From contig JAIETV010000003.1 in NCBI GenBank assembly GCA_019744895.1, forward strand, positions 1 through 64,000: 64,000 bases of DNA. The letters run 5' to 3'. Both the position numbers and the translations under genes were made by a program. The first letter of the stretch is position 1, and each line of letters opens with the position of its first letter. This document shows positions 20,951 through 30,149 of the stretch, piece after piece. Origin of the DNA: Candidatus Babeliaceae bacterium. Lineage in GTDB: Bacteria; Babelota; Babeliae; Babelales; Babelaceae. The notes below the pieces were generated by a model. It was not told the DNA's origin, ran no database searches, and saw only the letters and a list, made by a program, of their open reading frames with translations.

Positions 20951-22893
20951 CGCGTAGTAAAACTTCTGCTAAAACGGCAGCTAAAGAAGTGCGTAAAAGC
21001 ACACCAACAAAAAGCAGCTCAAAAACTGTTGTTGCACCTACAGGCAACCGTGAGCTTGATCTTAAACAAGAACTTACTGAAGGCCTTCTTGATAAAGGAA
21101 GACGCACCAATGTGTTGACCTATGAAGAAGTTATGGATTTTGCTGAAGCAAATAATTTCACCGAGCAAGAGATCAGTGACCTTTTAAAAACTATTGAACG
21201 TGAAAATATAGAGCTTTTAATGCACGATGAGCTTGAAGCGGGTGCGGAATTAGAAGAATTTGCCCAGGATGAAACCACTACGGCAGCCCGTAAATTCACC
21301 GGTGACATTGAAAGCACCTTTGATTTTACAGAAGAAGACGAGGACGCATCAGAATCTGAAGATGACCCGGAAGCTGACGACACCCTTAAAGAAGCTGCTG
21401 AATCAAGTTATATGCCTGATGGCGTTAAATGCTACTTACGTGATATCGGCAAAATACCTCTTTTAAATAAGAAAACGGAAACGGTTATTGCAGAGCAGAT
21501 TGCATCATGTAAAAATGACAGCATTGAAGCGCTTTCAAAGTTTCCTTTTATTCACAAAGAGCTGATCGCAATTGGCGAAAAATTAAGTAAAGACAACTCA
21601 ACATTAAAAGATATTATTCAGTTTTCTGAATTCGGCGAAGAGAATCTGCCAAAATATGAAGAAGAGAAAGATAATCTTTTAAAAAAGATTAACGAAATTC
21701 AGCAACTTATCGATAATGAAGAGAAAATCTATCGTAGCTACCGTGGCAAATTAGAGACTGATGCTCAGAAAAAAGCAATGTTGCATGAAGTCAAGAAAAA
21801 CAAAGAAGAGATCAGCAAAAAAATCCAATCCATTAAATTTTCCAATAAATTAATTCGTAAATTAGTTAAGCGTATCGAAAAAGCGCTTGCAAAAATAGAT
21901 GAAAAAAATCAACTCAGCCGACAATGTAAGCAGGATATCGCCGAATTAATCACACAAAAAAATAGTGATGCCGAACAAAAAGAGCAACTGGCAGAGCTTG
22001 AATCGACCATGCGTGCCGCACAAAAAAGTGTAAAAAAAATCGAACATGAAGTAGGTCTACCTTATGACAAAATCATTCAGCTTTTTAAAAAGCTGGTGAG
22101 TTGCCAGGAAAAAGACAAGCGCGCAAAGGATAATTTAGCGCTTGCAAACTTACGTTTGGTTGTTAATATCGCTAAAAAATATGTAAACCGTGGGTTGCAT
22201 TTTCTTGATCTTATCCAAGAAGGTAATATTGGTCTTACCAAAGCAGTTGAAAAATTTGAATTTGAACGTGGATACAAATTTTCTACGTATGCAACCTGGT
22301 GGATACGTCAGGCAATTACGCGTGCTATTGCCGACCAATCACGTACTATTCGAGTGCCTGTACATATGGTTGAAACGCTCAATAAGATTAATAAAATCAA
22401 GCGCACCTTTATTCAGGAACATGGTCGTGAACCATCTCATGCCGAGCTGTCTAAAGAATTGAATATTGATGAGAAAAAAATTAAAAACATCATCAAAATT
22501 TCTAAAGAGCCTATATCGCTAGAAACACCAGTTGGTGATAGTGAAGATGCATTCATCAAAGATTTTATTGAAAATGAAAATGATTTCTCGCCAGCCGATA
22601 CGGTTGCAAATAGTGACCTTAAAGAACGTGTTCGTGAGGTTCTTAAATCGTTAACGCCCCGAGAAGAAAAAGTACTTAAAATGCGTTTCGGTATTGATGT
22701 TGCATCAGAGCATACTCTTGAAGAAGTCGGTAAAGATTTCGGGGTAACACGTGAACGTGTTCGACAAATTGAAGTAAAGGCTTTGCGCAAATTGCGCCAC
22801 CCTTCACGAAGTAAACCGTTACAGACATTCTTTGATAAAGAGTACGAATTTTCAGCTGAAGAAGCACTTGAAGAAGACAGTGATGAAGAATAA
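20947..22893 (+). CDS. rpoD: RNA polymerase primary sigma factor
   Basis: 648 residues. Region 1.1 near 40-90, an acidic linker, a long helical insertion (about 210-370, many Lys/Glu), then region 2 ([20 protein letters not shown] for -10 recognition), region 3 and region 4 with the helix-turn-helix [11 protein letters not shown] for the -35 box. The well-conserved region 2.4 and 4.2 agree with the TTGACA/TATAAT-like promoters seen in the window. Coupled to dnaG by an ATGA overlap. Confidence 0.97.
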   Translation: MTRSKTSAKTAAKEVRKSTPTKSSSKTVVAPTGNRELDLKQELTEGLLDKGRRTNVLTYEEVMDFAEANNFTEQEISDLLKTIERENIELLMHDELEAGAELEEFAQDETTTAARKFTGDIESTFDFTEEDEDASESEDDPEADDTLKEAAESSYMPDGVKCYLRDIGKIPLLNKKTETVIAEQIASCKNDSIEALSKFPFIHKELIAIGEKLSKDNSTLKDIIQFSEFGEENLPKYEEEKDNLLKKINEIQQLIDNEEKIYRSYRGKLETDAQKKAMLHEVKKNKEEISKKIQSIKFSNKLIRKLVKRIEKALAKIDEKNQLSRQCKQDIAELITQKNSDAEQKEQLAELESTMRAAQKSVKKIEHEVGLPYDKIIQLFKKLVSCQEKDKRAKDNLALANLRLVVNIAKKYVNRGLHFLDLIQEGNIGLTKAVEKFEFERGYKFSTYATWWIRQAITRAIADQSRTIRVPVHMVETLNKINKIKRTFIQEHGREPSHAELSKELNIDEKKIKNIIKISKEPISLETPVGDSEDAFIKDFIENENDFSPADTVANSDLKERVREVLKSLTPREEKVLKMRFGIDVASEHTLEEVGKDFGVTRERVRQIEVKALRKLRHPSRSKPLQTFFDKEYEFSAEEALEEDSDEE

Positions 22894-22925
22894 GAAATTA
22901 CAATCAAGAAAGGTTAATTAAATAT

Positions 22926-24224
22926 ATGGGACCCATAGCAGATAGTAGTATATATACGAATGTGATAATGTTTGTTATTTCACTTGGGTTTTGTGCTCTC
23001 TATTCATTTTTAGAGACCACTATTACAGCGATGCGTCTTTTTAAACTCAAGGAAATATCACAATCGACATCTGGCTATAAAAACCTTCTTGCGACACTTG
23101 AAGAGCATCCACACCGCATTTTTTCTGCAATTCTTATTGCAAGCTGTCTTGCAAACGTAGCTGCTGCAAATGCCGGTTCAGCAATTACGCAATATTTTTT
23201 TGGTTCGTGGCCTGTTTCTTATATCCTAGATATTATTCTTACTTCTGCAGCCATTCTAGTCTTTGGTGATGTGATCCCTAAAAACGTGGCCAAAGCTCTT
23301 GGTGACAAAATGTTCCCTTATACGTTAGGGGTTACGGCCGTCACTTATTATGCTTTAAGCCCGTTTGTTTATCTGCTTGTTAAAATATCAGATTTTGTCG
23401 TAACAAAGGTCGGAGAGAAAACCAATGTGCAATCAGAAAGTATTACCTCGGAAAAGGAAATACAGTTTCTTATTGACTATATCTATGAAAAAGGTCTCAT
23501 GGAGACTGAAAAAACAGCAATGCTTAGAAGTATTTTTAAGCTTGGTACAACAGGTGTTCGTGAGATTATGATCCCTTCAACTAATGTTATCGCTATATCA
23601 AGCCAAACATCTCAAAAGGAAGCGTTAGAGCGGTTTAAAAAATATCAATATTCCCGTTTTCCTGTTTATGATGGCGCAATAGATAATATCATAGGCATGC
23701 TCCATTTGAAGGATCTTTTTGTAGCCTTTTTACATCATGAAGATAAACCTATCAAAAGTATCGTTCGCCCCATTTTGTTTATTCCCGAAAGCATTAAAGT
23801 TAACCAGCTTTTAAAAGAGTTTAAGACACAGCAGATGCACATCGCCATGGTTCTTAATGAACATGGTAGTATTATTGGTCTTGTTACGCTTGAAGATGTG
23901 CTAGAAGAGATCGTGGGGGAAATTAGAGACGAGTACGAAGAAGTTAATGAAAAAATTATTGCTCTTAAGCATGATAGCTGGTTGGTTGACGCAAGCGTTG
24001 AACTTGATAAACTTGCCGCGTATTTTAATATTACTTTTGAAACAGAAGACGCAATCACGTTAAGTGGATTTCTTATAGAAAAGTTGCAACGCTTGCCAAA
24101 AAAAGGCGATCGTTTCACCTATAAAACGTACAATTTCCAGATTCAACAGGCAAGTCAAAAAAGAATTTTACAGGTTCTCATTTTTGCCCATGCAATGCCA
24201 GAGACGCTAGAAAGCACTGATTAA
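22926..24224 (+). CDS. CNNM/HlyC-type membrane protein with CBS domains
   Basis: 432 residues: DUF21 membrane domain (four helices in the first 150 residues, with the VFGDVIPKNVAKALG signature), two CBS domains (RFPVYDGAIDNIIGMLHLKD and the pair ending LVTLEDVLEEIVGEI) and a C-terminal CorC_HlyC domain. Proteins of this family are linked to magnesium or cobalt efflux and sometimes called hemolysin C; no toxin role is implied. It follows rpoD by 32 bases and may be the last gene of that operon. Confidence 0.92.
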   Translation: MGPIADSSIYTNVIMFVISLGFCALYSFLETTITAMRLFKLKEISQSTSGYKNLLATLEEHPHRIFSAILIASCLANVAAANAGSAITQYFFGSWPVSYILDIILTSAAILVFGDVIPKNVAKALGDKMFPYTLGVTAVTYYALSPFVYLLVKISDFVVTKVGEKTNVQSESITSEKEIQFLIDYIYEKGLMETEKTAMLRSIFKLGTTGVREIMIPSTNVIAISSQTSQKEALERFKKYQYSRFPVYDGAIDNIIGMLHLKDLFVAFLHHEDKPIKSIVRPILFIPESIKVNQLLKEFKTQQMHIAMVLNEHGSIIGLVTLEDVLEEIVGEIRDEYEEVNEKIIALKHDSWLVDASVELDKLAAYFNITFETEDAITLSGFLIEKLQRLPKKGDRFTYKTYNFQIQQASQKRILQVLIFAHAMPETLESTD

Positions 24225-24244
24225 TCTCTTACCATGGAGTCATT

Positions 24245-24652
24245 ATGAAAAAATGCGTGATTTTATTTCTTTTTTTTTTAAACTTACTTATAGTGGATAT
24301 TTCTTCACAACCTGTTTATAGTGAAGATCAGGAATTTAATAAATTCTTAAAAGAGCTTTCGTATTATCAAAGTCAAATTCTACAGAAAAAAGGCCCTGAT
24401 AGGGCATTTACTGACTTACTTCAAGTTAGAATTTCAAATTCGTTAAAAAAACTCCGCTTATATGCATCAGTATGCGGTGTTAGCAATACGTACAAGGCTT
24501 TATGCAATGATGGAACTGAATGTGAGACGTCGGTTTTTACTGAAGCGGGTTCGCTTGCATACCATTGGAACGAGCCGGCATTATTCATTTCAATTTTAAA
24601 TCGTTATGGATCTTTAGTAGCTTCTTTGGATCTTCATATAAAGAATTTATAG
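24245..24652 (+). CDS. Exported protein, 135 aa
   Basis: Signal peptide MKKCVILFLFFLNLLIVDISS. The mature protein is helical at first, then has three Cys (VCGVS, LCNDGTECE) that could pair outside the cytoplasm. GGAG seven bases before ATG 24245 marks the start. It lies 20 bases after the CBS-domain gene. No family recognised. Confidence 0.7.
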   Translation: MKKCVILFLFFLNLLIVDISSQPVYSEDQEFNKFLKELSYYQSQILQKKGPDRAFTDLLQVRISNSLKKLRLYASVCGVSNTYKALCNDGTECETSVFTEAGSLAYHWNEPALFISILNRYGSLVASLDLHIKNL

Positions 24653-24721
24653 TAAATTTATGCTCGTATTTGGTACTATCGTTTGCAGTAAGATATTAAT
24701 TTATTTTTAAGGAATATTTTG

Positions 24722-25189
24722 ATGAAACAGACGCGTATATTATTTTTTGCCGCAATGGCAACAAGTTCATTTTGCATGAAAAGCTCTTGCTTACTTGAAT
24801 CAGATTCTAAATGCCATAATTGCAAACCAACGTTACAAAAACCGAGTGATTCAGGGCAAACGGGTAAAGTCGTAATAGCAAGCTTTTTAGCAATGTTTGC
24901 CAATTTCTTGAATATGGTTACCAATCCACGCGATAAAGAAGCTTTGGTGCAAGGTAGCATGGGGATAGCACAAAGTTTGGCCACAATAGCAACTGAAGCA
25001 TGTAAATGTGTAGAGCTTGATCAAGTTTCAGCGGAAGAAATGCTTACTTATGTCACTACAGAATGTGCTAAAGCAAACGTGGATGCTGAATTAACTAAAA
25101 GTTTAACACGCGCTATTAAGGATGAATTTTACAAAAGCACGCATCTTTCTGACGCAACCCGTGCATACTATAAAAATTATAGTGAGTAA
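24722..25189 (+). CDS. Exported Cys-rich protein, 155 aa
   Basis: The ATG at 24722 follows AAGGAATA; an in-frame TTG just before is not needed. Signal peptide is MKQTRILFFAAMATSSFC. The region after it carries Cys residues in SSCLLES and SKCHNCKPT, followed by a hydrophobic Ala-rich stretch and more Cys (ACKCVE, TECAKAN). The pattern suggests a disulfide-stabilised helical protein. No family recognised. Confidence 0.7.
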   Translation: MKQTRILFFAAMATSSFCMKSSCLLESDSKCHNCKPTLQKPSDSGQTGKVVIASFLAMFANFLNMVTNPRDKEALVQGSMGIAQSLATIATEACKCVELDQVSAEEMLTYVTTECAKANVDAELTKSLTRAIKDEFYKSTHLSDATRAYYKNYSE

Positions 25190-25203
25190 TGCCCGTTTTA
25201 CTC

Positions 25204-25494
25204 CTAAGGTCCGCCTGTGTTTGGTTCAAAACCGCTTGTTATTACGGTCAAGTTTAGCGGTTTTTTTGCAAAGAAACTAGCATTACTCCCTCTTTTTAGA
25301 GCCGTTTTTTTGCAAGAGAAATGTTTTTGTAGTGCTTCCAATTCACGCATTTGTTCTTGAGAAAGGCTTTCTTCAGGCATCAAACTAAGCGTTTTTAAGC
25401 GTGCATTTTTTACATAGTCACTATCGGCATCGCCCATGGCTTGCGCAGTTAAAAAAATTGTTAGCATTATACAAAAAAACAGTATATTTTTCAT
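25204..25494 (-). CDS. Small exported protein, 96 aa
   Basis: Signal peptide MKNILFFCIMLTIFLTAQAM; the mature 76 residues start acidic, then form a Glu-rich helix (LSQEQMRELEALQKH) and end in a basic, Ser/Asn-containing tail. It follows the Nudix gene by 17 bases on the same strand. Function unknown. Confidence 0.6.
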   Translation of the reverse strand: MKNILFFCIMLTIFLTAQAMGDADSDYVKNARLKTLSLMPEESLSQEQMRELEALQKHFSCKKTALKRGSNASFFAKKPLNLTVITSGFEPNTGGP

Positions 25495-25511
25495 AACCGC
25501 TCCTAGTTGTT

Positions 25512-25964
25512 TTAATTTTCAGAAAATCGCTCTTCTTCTTCCAAAAATTCATGCGCTATATGCAAAATATGCTGCGCATTTTGGTAAGTTAATCTATTAA
25601 AAGCATCTTTGTAGGGCAACCAGACAAAGCCCACATGCTCATGTGAAATGATCACCTCTTGGGACTCTGCTTTGCCTAAAAAGAAAATAACTTTCTTGTC
25701 TATTTTAATCTTTTGTCCCCGCTCAGTCTTACTAAAAATATATTCCAGCGATTCTTGAAAATTATCTTTAATAATTGCCGTTAAGCCCGTTTCTTCTTTA
25801 AGCTCACGCAATGCCGCCTGAGTGAACGTCTCACCTTTTTCCAGTTTTCCTTTGGGTAAATCCCAATGACCACCTGCATAATGCAATAATAGATACAAGC
25901 GTTCATCTGCTTTCAGGTCATTTACATAGGCAATAACCCCTGCTGAAATCTCTTTTTTAATCAC
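25512..25964 (-). CDS. Nudix hydrolase
   Basis: 150 residues. The Nudix box is complete: GKLEKGETFTQAALRELKEE plus TGL, matching G-x5-E-x7-R-E-U-x-E-E-x-G. The flanking VIAYVNDLKADERLYLLLHY and HWDLPKGKLE resemble diadenosine-tetraphosphate hydrolase-type members. It would hydrolyse a nucleoside diphosphate linked to another group in the cytoplasm; exact substrate cannot be told from sequence. Confidence 0.92.
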   Translation of the reverse strand: MIKKEISAGVIAYVNDLKADERLYLLLHYAGGHWDLPKGKLEKGETFTQAALRELKEETGLTAIIKDNFQESLEYIFSKTERGQKIKIDKKVIFFLGKAESQEVIISHEHVGFVWLPYKDAFNRLTYQNAQHILHIAHEFLEEEERFSEN

Positions 25965-26085
25965 GGCTTTAGAACCTTACATTTTTTTTGTTAACTATCA
26001 TTAGTTAGAGTAATCTTTTTTTGATTTATCGCAATAGAGTTACTAAATCTATAAGTCGCGCAATTCAGAATTTTAATGAATTAGA

Positions 26086-26784
26086 CTATAAATTGTCACA
26101 CGGGTATGCGTCTACTATTTTCCCTTGGTGAATAGTAATGGTACGTTGCATTTTCTGAACAATCTCAGGGTCATGCGAGCTAATAATAACCGCGCAACCA
26201 AACTGCTGCGCACTTGATAGGAGTAATTCACCTATTATTTTTTTATTTTCTTTGTCTAAATGAGCAGTAGGTTCATCAGCAAGAATAAAGGGTGGGCGCA
26301 TCATAAGCGCGCGTGCGACTGCCACACGTTGTTGTTCTCCACCAGAAAGCGACGCTGGCCATGCCGCAGATTTATGCTCCAAGCCTACCTTAGTTAAAAG
26401 TTCACGGGCCTGCATTTCTGCAACTGCTAAAGAAAGGCCTGCAATGCGCCCCTTAAGGGAAATATTTTCTAAAACAGTAAGCTCATTAAGTAGATACGAA
26501 TATTGAAAAACTATTCCGATATGGTATTGCAAATGCAATCGCAACTTTTGCGGGGGAAAGCGCTGCGTATCGTGCCCATCATAGAATACAGTTCCTGAAG
26601 TTACTTTTTCTATACCACTTAGTATATTAAGTAACGTCGATTTTCCAGTACCTGAAACACCAGTAACTGCATATGTTTGTCCCTGCACAAATGTATAAGA
26701 GCTCTCTGTGAATAACGATATAACCTTGCCACCCTGAATAAATTCTTTGGAGATATTTTTTAATTCAATTGAATGCTTTGTCAT
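26086..26784 (-). CDS. LolD-like ABC transporter ATPase
   Basis: 232 residues with Walker [10 protein letters not shown], signature [10 protein letters not shown], Walker [13 protein letters not shown] and H-loop SSHDPE. Sequence style ([19 protein letters not shown] region, [16 protein letters not shown]) is that of LolD/MacB-type ATPases, which energise lipoprotein release to the outer membrane. No LolC/E permease gene is adjacent. It is placed directly downstream of alr on the minus strand with a 13-base gap. Confidence 0.85.
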   Translation of the reverse strand: MTKHSIELKNISKEFIQGGKVISLFTESSYTFVQGQTYAVTGVSGTGKSTLLNILSGIEKVTSGTVFYDGHDTQRFPPQKLRLHLQYHIGIVFQYSYLLNELTVLENISLKGRIAGLSLAVAEMQARELLTKVGLEHKSAAWPASLSGGEQQRVAVARALMMRPPFILADEPTAHLDKENKKIIGELLLSSAQQFGCAVIISSHDPEIVQKMQRTITIHQGKIVDAYPCDNL

Positions 26785-26797
26785 CTAATTTTCCTTT

Positions 26798-27934
26798 TCA
26801 AACCACTATGCGAGGTATACTTGGCGAAATTCGGGCCAAAAACTCAAGATGCAATGAATCTGTAACAATAGCAAGGTCTTCAGGGGTAATGCCAGGAAAG
26901 TCTCCGCAAAGAACGACCTCGTCGTCAATTCTAACAGATCCTACTGCAGAGACATCGATAACCATAAGATTCATAGAAATAATACCCACAATGGGCGTGT
27001 AAGAGCCTCGCACTAGTACCCCAGCTTTATGTGATAATCCTCGAGGATAACCATCAGAATACCCGATAGGCAAAATTGCTATTTTCATTGCTTTTGGTGC
27101 AATAAATGTGCGGTGGTAACCCACTGCGTCACCTGCGCTGATATGTTTGACATCTATAATGCGAGTCTTCCAGGTTAATAGTGGCCGCAATTCTAGTTCA
27201 GGGTTCAATGCCAAAATGCGCTGTTGCTGCAATGGTGACTTCCAGATGCCATAGGCGTTACTGCCGATTCTTACACCATCATAGCTATATTCATGGGATA
27301 TATGTAATGCCCCTGAAGCCAGAGCGTGCTTAAAAAGCTTTTTACCCAGGGTGACTTCTACGGCATGTGCAGCGATATCGAATCTTTTTAGTTGGTTTTT
27401 TGTGAAAAAATAATCACTATTATTGGTATCAGAAAGATGCGTAAATATGCCTTTAATGCAAATGCCCTCCAGGCGTAATATTTCTTTAATAGTATTTGGT
27501 AAATGTTCGTCTTGCTTAAATCCAAGCCGAGACATTCCGGTGTCTATTTCTAGATGAACAGAAATTGTTTTTTTCATGTGCTGAGCGCTCTTAGAAAGCA
27601 TATGCGCGGTATGCATATCTGCAAGCGTATATGTTATGTCATATTCAACAAGATACTCTATGTCATCATCGACATAAGCAAGAACTAAAATGGGTTTAGT
27701 TACACCTTGCTTTCGAAGACAAACAGCCTCAGTAATGCCAGCAGTAAAAAGCCAGGAAACATTGCTGTTTTCCTGGCATAACTTTCCCATAAGCTCAAGC
27801 CCATGGCCATAGGCATCTGCTTTAACGACAACGCCTAAAACGGTAGGCGAATCGATGAAATTTCTCAGTTTGCTCATGTTATGGTTAAATGCTTTGGAGT
27901 CTATTTCAATCCATGTTCGATGACTATTTTTCAT
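26798..27934 (-). CDS. alr: Alanine racemase
   Basis: PLP enzyme making D-alanine for peptidoglycan. PLP lysine is Lys38 in VVKADAYGHG; the second-domain Tyr is in AGDAVGYHRTF; SMNLMVIDVS replaces the usual SMDQxxVD. Start at 27934 (MKNSHRTWIEID) matches the family N-terminus and overlaps the preceding gene by 11 bases; an ATG at 27976 would add 14 mostly basic residues. 378 residues fit the family. Works upstream of the MurE-type step encoded at 56430. Confidence 0.94.
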   Translation of the reverse strand: MKNSHRTWIEIDSKAFNHNMSKLRNFIDSPTVLGVVVKADAYGHGLELMGKLCQENSNVSWLFTAGITEAVCLRKQGVTKPILVLAYVDDDIEYLVEYDITYTLADMHTAHMLSKSAQHMKKTISVHLEIDTGMSRLGFKQDEHLPNTIKEILRLEGICIKGIFTHLSDTNNSDYFFTKNQLKRFDIAAHAVEVTLGKKLFKHALASGALHISHEYSYDGVRIGSNAYGIWKSPLQQQRILALNPELELRPLLTWKTRIIDVKHISAGDAVGYHRTFIAPKAMKIAILPIGYSDGYPRGLSHKAGVLVRGSYTPIVGIISMNLMVIDVSAVGSVRIDDEVVLCGDFPGITPEDLAIVTDSLHLEFLARISPSIPRIVV

Positions 27935-28544
27935 TAATAATTTGCGGTTTTTGACGTATTTTTTTTTCTTTTTCAACCTCAGCTTTTGAGCCGTTATGCT
28001 CTTCAGGCTTCATTACAACAGGTATCTTTTTGCCCTGCTCTTCTTTTACTAAAGGTACAGAAAGAAGTAATTTCGTTCCGCTATATTCAGCCGAAATCCC
28101 TGATAGATCAACTCCCACGGATATCATCTGCTGCATGCATGACGAACCCTGGTATGCGCTGTAAGCTTGGTCATGTTTTTTTTCCTCATGCATTCTGCTG
28201 CACAATGAAATAGCCAGCGCGTGCTTTGAAGATTCAAGGTGCAGCGACAGCATATGCTCAAGCCCTTTAATATCAACCGTTACTTTATTATTTTTGTGAG
28301 TAATAGATATATCATCGGAGCTAACTTTTTTTCCCGTATCAATAGTTACTGAAACGGCTGATTCACTTTTTTCTAAAGTGAAAGAAGGTGACTCATGAAC
28401 ATGCATACGGGTATTTAGTGAATTAAAGCTATTGTACATCTCATCAAGCTCCCGGCCCCACTCGGAAAATATACTCTGATAATAGCGTGCATGCACGAAT
28501 ACAGCAAAAAAGTTTAGGCCTAAAAAAAGCATCTTATAATTCAT
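27924..28544 (-). CDS. Exported small-heat-shock-like (alpha-crystallin) protein
   Basis: 206 residues with a signal peptide (MNYKMLFLGLNFFAVFVHA). The body resembles an Hsp20 domain: SDDISITHKNNKVTVDIKG, later VDLSGISAEYSGTKLLLSVP and an I-x-V tail motif (KKIPVV). A longer loop than usual, with Cys and His, sits between strands. Small heat-shock proteins are normally cytoplasmic holdases; a signal peptide implies an envelope chaperone. The C-terminal part is highly charged. It overlaps alr. Confidence 0.6.
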   Translation of the reverse strand: MNYKMLFLGLNFFAVFVHARYYQSIFSEWGRELDEMYNSFNSLNTRMHVHESPSFTLEKSESAVSVTIDTGKKVSSDDISITHKNNKVTVDIKGLEHMLSLHLESSKHALAISLCSRMHEEKKHDQAYSAYQGSSCMQQMISVGVDLSGISAEYSGTKLLLSVPLVKEEQGKKIPVVMKPEEHNGSKAEVEKEKKIRQKPQIINEK

Positions 28545-28755
28545 AAAAAACTCCTTATTAGTAATAATTTAAATGGTTTTTTGCATACTTAAGTCTAAAT
28601 TTTGCGCATAAAAAATGCAAGATTTAACCAGATAAAAAAATATCATCAATAAGATGAGTTTTTATCAAAAAATAGCTTAAATCATTGATTTTTCGATAGA
28701 AAAAAACATACACTCTAAGTATAGAATAAATAACCAAGATTAAAGGGAGTTTTTC

Positions 28756-29559
28756 ATGAAGAAAAGAAGTTTATTTTTACTGGTAAGCGCTTTGCTTATC
28801 GTTTCTGCTGATCTTGCTTATCTCTATGGCAGAGGAGGTGGAGGCGGTGGCCGGGCAGGCGGTTTTGGTGGTGGTCGTGGAATGGGTGGCGGCGGACGCA
28901 GCATGGGTGGAGGTAGTCGTGGAATGGCCGGTGGTGGCCGCAGCTTTAGTGGTGGCAACCGTGGCATGTCAGGCGCTCGATACTCAGGTAGCGGCGCACG
29001 TGCTGGTGCAGGCCGTGCCGGTACCTCAAGGCCTGCAGGACGGCCAGGTTCTCGCCCTGGTAATGGTTCTAGGCCGGGCTCAGGCTCACGCCCTGGACAA
29101 GGCAACAGAGACAACCAGGGAAACAGAAACGTAAATAAAAATGTAAATAGAAATTGGAACCATGGCGGTTACGGCTACTGGCGCGGCGGCTATGGCGGTT
29201 ACGGCTGGGGTGCATTCGGTCTTGGTCTTTATTTACCACTTACTCTTGCTGCTGCTTATGGCATTGCAAACTCAGGCGGTTCAAGTGACACGACAATAAT
29301 AAACAATTACCCACCTACGCAGGACTATGATGCTTCACAAAACGAAAATTATGATTATGACGCTCAAGCAGGCAATGGTGGCGAATATGTACCGAAAGTG
29401 CCACAAGACGCAGTCTTTATTTCGCCAGAGATGATGAATGACCCTCAAGTTAAAAAGGCTTTAGCGGCAATGCGTTCACAGCAAGGCGAAGATCTAAATG
29501 ACGCTTCTACTGATGCGGCTCTGCAAAAAGCCCGCACAGCACTGAAAGCGAAGTCATGA
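28756..29559 (+). CDS. Exported glycine/arginine-rich protein
   Basis: 267 residues. Signal peptide about 1-22, then a low-complexity region of GGG, RGMGGG and SRPG repeats to about residue 130, a Tyr/Trp/Gly segment (GGYGYWRGGYGGYGW), a hydrophobic stretch LYLPLTLAAAYGIA and an acidic C-terminal domain (EYVPKVPQDAVFISPEMM). Codon use in the repeat part is much more GC-rich than its surroundings, as expected from Gly/Arg codons. Possible surface or nucleic-acid-binding role (speculative). AAAGGGAG precedes the ATG. It overlaps the next gene by four bases. Confidence 0.8.
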   Translation: MKKRSLFLLVSALLIVSADLAYLYGRGGGGGGRAGGFGGGRGMGGGGRSMGGGSRGMAGGGRSFSGGNRGMSGARYSGSGARAGAGRAGTSRPAGRPGSRPGNGSRPGSGSRPGQGNRDNQGNRNVNKNVNRNWNHGGYGYWRGGYGGYGWGAFGLGLYLPLTLAAAYGIANSGGSSDTTIINNYPPTQDYDASQNENYDYDAQAGNGGEYVPKVPQDAVFISPEMMNDPQVKKALAAMRSQQGEDLNDASTDAALQKARTALKAKS

Positions 29560-29789
29560 AAAGAATAGTAACATTACTCGGTTGCGTGCTTTTTAGCACG
29601 CAACTGATAGCTGAACATTCGTGGGCGCAGTGTGAAGGTTGCGTTAATGGCTCACAATATCGTTCAATGAAAAGCAGCTTTGACCCGGAATGGAAACGCT
29701 GGAATGAAGGTGATACCTGTGAATCATGTGGTAACACCTTTGGGCAGTCATGCCAAGAAGATGATTCTGAACTTGTTAACCCTGTTTAG
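29556..29789 (+). CDS. Exported protein with two CxxC motifs, 77 aa
   Basis: Signal peptide MKRIVTLLGCVLFSTQLIAE, then QCEGC and ESCGNTFGQSC, two Cys pairs able to bind metal or form disulfides. Overlap of ATGA with the preceding gene shows it is part of the same operon. No family recognised; a partner of the Gly-rich protein is plausible. Confidence 0.75.
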   Translation: MKRIVTLLGCVLFSTQLIAEHSWAQCEGCVNGSQYRSMKSSFDPEWKRWNEGDTCESCGNTFGQSCQEDDSELVNPV

Positions 29790-29801
29790 TCAGGAATTAT
29801 C

Positions 29802-30056
29802 ATGAACAGAGCTTTTCTTTTTCTTGTATGCCTTGCCGGATGCATAACGCTTCAAGCAGGGCGTTATCGTAATAATACGGGTTTTGGGTATATAGGCATT
29901 AACGCAGGCATAGCGTTGCCATTGGGTGGCGTGTATTGGGCAGATGGCCCACAGGGCTCAAACCCCTATTATGGAACTCCGGTTAATTACGGTGGGTTTC
30001 CTGCGCCTTACGGATATGCTGCATACGCTGGACCTGTTGTGTATTGGGGATGGTGA
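29802..30056 (+). CDS. Exported Gly/Tyr/Pro-rich protein, 84 aa
   Basis: Signal peptide MNRAFLFLVCLAGCITLQAG. The mature part is rich in Gly, Tyr, Pro and Trp (GIALPLGGVYWADGP, NYGGFPAPYGYAAY, VVYWGW at the end), like small surface or coat proteins. Third gene of the run starting at 28756, 12 bases after the second. Confidence 0.7.
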   Translation: MNRAFLFLVCLAGCITLQAGRYRNNTGFGYIGINAGIALPLGGVYWADGPQGSNPYYGTPVNYGGFPAPYGYAAYAGPVVYWGW

Positions 30057-30149
30057 TATAAAAAATCTTAATGGGACCATATATGAAGATAAAAACAAAA
30101 AAATCACTTTTAAACCATTAAAAAGCATAAAAAATTGAGTGGAATCACA

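Noticed and set aside
28824-29114. Long Pro-rich minus-strand frame opposite the Gly-rich gene
   Set aside because: It mirrors the GC-rich Gly codons (Gly codons read as Pro on the other strand) and has no ribosome binding site.
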